Shown: piece by piece, positions 61,596 to 64,000 of the stretch
Position numbering within the stretch: the stretch's first letter is position 1
Layout of the letters: each line of letters opens with the position of its first letter
Assembly: GCF_003602275.1 (NCBI RefSeq)
Contig: NZ_QZVT01000005.1
Location: forward strand, 134,895-198,894
From: Arthrobacter cheniae
GTDB taxonomy: Bacteria > Actinomycetota > Actinomycetes > Actinomycetales > Micrococcaceae
DNA length: 64,000 nt
Direction: 5' to 3'
Notes under the pieces: generated by a model
Told to the model about the DNA's origin: nothing
Database searches by the model: none
The model's input: only the letters and a program-made list of their open reading frames with translations
Position numbers and translations under genes: made by a program

Positions 61596-61913
61596 TCCTC
61601 AGCCTAAAAGACCCGCCCGTCCCGTCGGTCCTGTGAAGAAACCGAACGAGCCACCCTTTCAGCCGACTGCGACCTAGCTGATATCAGGAAACCGGGGGCT
61701 GCGTGTAGAGGGTCTACCATCCCTCTCCCGCCCATATACACCGCCTCAATGGTCTCGCTGGACCTCATCGTCGTCGACAAGTTAGATGGTCCTTGTGCCC
61801 GAACTTCCTCTGGAATGGTGAGATGCAGTCTTGCCATAAGGATCGGGGCAGCAAAAGGCGCGCTTACAGCGGTGAACCTCTTTCAGCTCGTCCCAGTCAT
61901 GCTTACATGGGTG
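61596..61913. other. Gap without a confident gene
   Basis: 318 bases between the stomatin-like gene and the end of the convergent NrtR gene. A 77-codon frame (61604-61837, minus) starts MARLHLTIPEEVRAQG but has no ribosome binding site and no recognised family. No terminator hairpin is obvious. Confidence 0.45.
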
Positions 61914-62648
61914 TCAGGGAGGCGGGCGCATGAGGGGTGGGTTGAGCACAGCGCGCGTTGGCTGACCCGGAGCCGGACGGGCTGCCGGCGCCAGCCGGAA
62001 AAGCGCCGCAGGACGTCCGGCGTCGCCTGTAGTAACGCGCCCTGTGTCTTCCAGGAAACCAGACGTTCCTGTGGCCTTGCGGTGAAAATTCCGGGGGTCC
62101 AGGCGCGTACCCCACACGGCCTCGTACACGGCCCGGAGCTGGGCAACAGTGAATTCTTTGTCACAGAAGACCGCCCCCAACGGCGAATATTCGAGCTTTG
62201 ATTTCGCCCGTTCCACAGCGTCAGCGAGGATCCGCTCATGGTCGAAAGCGAGTCGCAATCCGCCATCCAAAACCTGGTGGACAGGATACCAAGCGGCATG
62301 TTTGGCATCGCTCCCCGCGGACAAAACCGGGAAGTTGGGAGCGAGCAGCAGGTGGGCCACCGTCAGCACATCCCCACGCGGATCGCGCCCCTTCGGGCCG
62401 TAGCTCCCCAGTTGCTCCAAATGCCCCGGGACGTGCTCGACGCCGGTTTCCTCCGCCAGTTCGCGGGCCGCCGCAGTGATCAGGTCTTCGCCGGGCAACA
62501 CGAATCCGCCGGGCAGGGCGAGCCGGCCGCGGAACGGTTCGAGGAGCCGGGTGATGAGCAGGACATTCATGGCGTCATCGGCCACGGTCAGGGCGACGAC
62601 GTCAACCGTCACCGGGAAGCGCGCGGGCACCGTGCGGGATTCAGGCAT
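61914..62648 (-). CDS. NrtR-type Nudix-related transcriptional regulator
   Basis: 244 residues from ATG 62648; an upstream ATG at 62675 would place the start inside the operator and is less likely. N-terminal Nudix domain with a complete Nudix box (GGFVLPGEDLITAAARELAE, then ETGVE), and a C-terminal winged helix (FTVAQLRAVYEAVWGTRLDP, then RNFHRKATGTSGFLEDTG). NrtR proteins bind ADP-ribose and related NAD breakdown products and release operator DNA. The intact box means hydrolase activity is possible. A Pro/Ala-rich tail follows. Divergent from an SPFH gene with shared operators. Confidence 0.88.
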   Translation of the reverse strand: MPESRTVPARFPVTVDVVALTVADDAMNVLLITRLLEPFRGRLALPGGFVLPGEDLITAAARELAEETGVEHVPGHLEQLGSYGPKGRDPRGDVLTVAHLLLAPNFPVLSAGSDAKHAAWYPVHQVLDGGLRLAFDHERILADAVERAKSKLEYSPLGAVFCDKEFTVAQLRAVYEAVWGTRLDPRNFHRKATGTSGFLEDTGRVTTGDAGRPAALFRLAPAARPAPGQPTRAVLNPPLMRPPP

Positions 62649-62665
62649 GGACTCATCGTAGGCAT

Positions 62666-62686
62666 TTATCGTCACCTTGACAATAA
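62666..62686. promoter_or_regulatory. NrtR operator-like palindrome 1
   Basis: TTATCGTCA, a 3-base spacer and TGACAATAA form a 21-bp near-perfect palindrome (8 of 9 pairs) just upstream of the chosen NrtR start. The same design recurs 44 bp away (centre to centre), about four helical turns. Confidence 0.7.
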
Positions 62687-62709
62687 CTCGAACGGAAGCC
62701 TATCGTCAG

Positions 62710-62730
62710 TTATCGTCAACCTGACGAGAA
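62710..62730. promoter_or_regulatory. NrtR operator-like palindrome 2
   Basis: TTATCGTCA, spacer ACC and TGACGAGAA repeat the architecture of palindrome 1 (8 of 9 pairs); an extra half-site TATCGTCA lies at 62701-62708. It is located 23 bases before the SPFH start codon, so occupation would block that gene as well. Confidence 0.7.
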
Positions 62731-62752
62731 CATCAAGGTTTAGGAGAATCCC

Positions 62753-63805
62753 ATGGCCAGCATCACACGCTACCCCTGGATCAGCCACTTCCTGGGCAGC
62801 CCCACTGGGTACGTCGTCCACCTCCAAAAAGGCTCGGTCCGGCACCAGGGAGTCGGTCAGGCATTCTGGTACCGTCCCGCCAACTCAGTGCTCAGTGAGA
62901 TTCCCGTCGATGACCAGGAACTGCCCACGCTCTTCCACGCCATTACCCGTGACCACCAGGACGTTAGCGTCCAGGCAAACGTGACCTACCGCTTCATCGA
63001 CCCCGTGGCTGTCTCCAGTCGGCTCGACTTCGGCCTCCAACTGGCCGGTGCGGGGCCTGCGGGCGGGAGGGAACAGGTGGCCACGATCATCGGCCAGCTC
63101 TGTCAAAGCCACGCAATCGACCAGATCGCCACCACCACGCTTGCTCAGGCCCTGGAGCGTGGCGTCAGTCAGCTCCGCGCCGTTCTCACCGAAGCTCTGC
63201 GCGCGGACACCCGGCTCCTGTCCACCGGCATCGAGATCCTCGGGGTGCAGGTCCTGGCCATCCGGCCAGAGTCCGACGTCGAGAGGGCACTCCAAACGCC
63301 GGTCCGGGAACAGCTCCAAGCGGAAGCGGACCGGGCCGTCTACGAACGCCGGGCCGTCGCCGTCGAACGCGAACGGACCATCTCCGAAAACGAAATGGCA
63401 AGTCAGATCGAACTGGCCACCCGGCGCGAACACCTGGTCGCCCAGGAAGGCGCCAACGCCCGGCGTGCGGCTGAGGAAAAAGCCGCAGCGGGATTCATTG
63501 AGGCCCAGGCATCGGCCGAACGCCAGGGCATCAACTCCTCCGCCGAAGCGAACCAGATCCGCCTGGTAGGCGAGGCAGCCGCGGCACGTGAGGCCGCCAC
63601 CATGGCGGTCTACCAGGGCATGGAACAGGCCACCCTGCTGGCTTTGGCCCTACGCGAGGCAGCCGGGTCACTGCCGGACATAGGAAACCTCACCATCACC
63701 CCGGACCTGCTGAGCGGGGCACTTGCCGGGCTGTTCCGGGAGCCCGCCGGCGGCACAGTTCCGGCCAGTGCAGCCCCTGCAACCGCCGGCAGCACCGGAA
63801 AGTAG
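62753..63805 (+). CDS. Atypical SPFH-domain protein under NrtR control
   Basis: 350 residues from ATG 62753, with AGGAGA upstream. The SPFH core is visible (GSVRHQGVGQAFWYRPANSV, DVSVQANVTYRFIDPVAVS, TLAQALERGVSQLRAVLTEA, LLSTGIEILGVQVLAIRPES), followed by a long charged coiled coil (ERERTISENEMASQIELATR onward) and a Gly/Ala/Pro-rich end. It lacks an obvious N-terminal membrane helix, unlike stomatins. First gene of an apparent operon with a NAD-kinase-like gene 8 bases downstream. Confidence 0.85.
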   Translation: MASITRYPWISHFLGSPTGYVVHLQKGSVRHQGVGQAFWYRPANSVLSEIPVDDQELPTLFHAITRDHQDVSVQANVTYRFIDPVAVSSRLDFGLQLAGAGPAGGREQVATIIGQLCQSHAIDQIATTTLAQALERGVSQLRAVLTEALRADTRLLSTGIEILGVQVLAIRPESDVERALQTPVREQLQAEADRAVYERRAVAVERERTISENEMASQIELATRREHLVAQEGANARRAAEEKAAAGFIEAQASAERQGINSSAEANQIRLVGEAAAAREAATMAVYQGMEQATLLALALREAAGSLPDIGNLTITPDLLSGALAGLFREPAGGTVPASAAPATAGSTGK

Positions 63806-63813
63806 TAACCGTC

Positions 63814-64000
63814 ATGGCAAAACCCCGTCTCGTCATCGTCCACCGGCGGACCGAACTTCAGGAACTCCTGGACCGGCACGCCACCCGCGGCCAGGCCGAA
63901 TTCTTCCTGCGCACGCGGGGCCGCGGCCTTCAAGACGTACAGGAACGCCACGACCGGATCACCGCCGCTCTGGGGATGGTCCGGGCGGCGGTTCCTGCCG
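63814..64000 (+). CDS. NAD(+)/NADH kinase-like protein, N-terminal part
   Basis: The first 62 residues are present before the window ends. ATG 63814 lies 8 bases after the SPFH stop. The sequence LVIVHRRTELQELLDRHATR, GQAEFFLRTRGRGLQDVQER and HDRITAALGMVRAAVP resembles the N-terminus of an uncharacterised branch annotated as NAD(+)/NADH kinase in which this HATRGQAEFFL stretch is distinctive. The kinase GGDGT region would lie beyond the window. Recognition is from memory, so moderate confidence. Confidence 0.6.
   Translation, partial: MAKPRLVIVHRRTELQELLDRHATRGQAEFFLRTRGRGLQDVQERHDRITAALGMVRAAVPA

Noticed and set aside
61604-61837. 77-codon minus-strand frame starting MARLHLTIPEEVRA
   Set aside because: The first residues look plausible, but no ribosome binding site, family or codon support was found.
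1-64000. CRISPR arrays, tRNA or rRNA genes
   Set aside because: No regularly spaced repeat series, cloverleaf with CCA-type acceptor, or rRNA-like stretch was recognised on either strand.

Overview
The window looks like a chromosome segment from a high-GC, mycothiol-using actinobacterium, most likely Micrococcaceae (Arthrobacter or a close relative). Reasons: strong G/C preference at third codon positions, a mycoredoxin, a mycothiol-dependent formaldehyde dehydrogenase (MscR), the thrS-HIT-phosphatidylinositol-phosphate-synthase cluster, an actinobacterial SAM-IV riboswitch, GAF-ANTAR regulators and an NrtR regulator. All assignments come from reading the sequence; no database was searched.

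Layout. 1-6.9 kb: a partial gene, a putative zinc peptidase, an MFS exporter, an ArsR regulator, a DUF305 lipoprotein, an M3 peptidase and an acetyltransferase. 7-23.9 kb is mostly housekeeping: pdxS, a spore-photolyase-like radical SAM protein, a SAM-IV riboswitch leading an AmiS/UreI-like membrane protein and a DszC/SfnC-like flavin monooxygenase (a likely sulfur-scavenging unit), the translationally coupled thrS-HIT-PIP synthase operon, chorismate mutase, mycoredoxin, mscR with a coupled metallo-hydrolase, a lipoate ligase-like protein, an esterase lipoprotein, a TPP riboswitch with thiM-thiE, an aldo/keto reductase, a DUF427 protein and a thioesterase interrupted by an in-frame TGA. 24-30.5 kb: DHA2 exporter, secreted SGNH hydrolase, glycosyltransferase, AlkD-like protein, CPBP-like membrane protein and RNase Z-like protein.

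30.5-58 kb is an accessory region. It is made of short, mostly single-gene units: six intact GNAT acetyltransferases, VOC proteins, a RidA protein, small membrane proteins, lipoproteins, an Imm-5-like immunity protein and a RibD-type reductase. Between them lie many broken genes: an alpha/beta hydrolase with a nonsense codon plus a frameshift, GNAT and phosphotransferase fragments, two serine-recombinase remnants, an LLM-monooxygenase remnant, and three copies or remnants of an unrecognised family. Two GAF-ANTAR regulators, an AAA protein (CbbX/EccA type) and a second DszC-like monooxygenase lie toward its right end.

58-64 kb appears to be a signalling and membrane-organisation region. It holds a DUF1508-EAL fusion with degenerate EAL motifs, an excisionase-type HTH protein, a stomatin-like SPFH protein, and a divergent NrtR / SPFH + NAD-kinase-like locus with two matching palindromic operators between the divergent genes. 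The last gene runs off the window.

The two most interesting systems are (i) the SAM-IV-controlled AmiS/UreI + DszC-like sulfur unit and (ii) the NrtR-SPFH-NAD-kinase-like module, which suggests pyridine-nucleotide-sensing control of a membrane scaffold protein.
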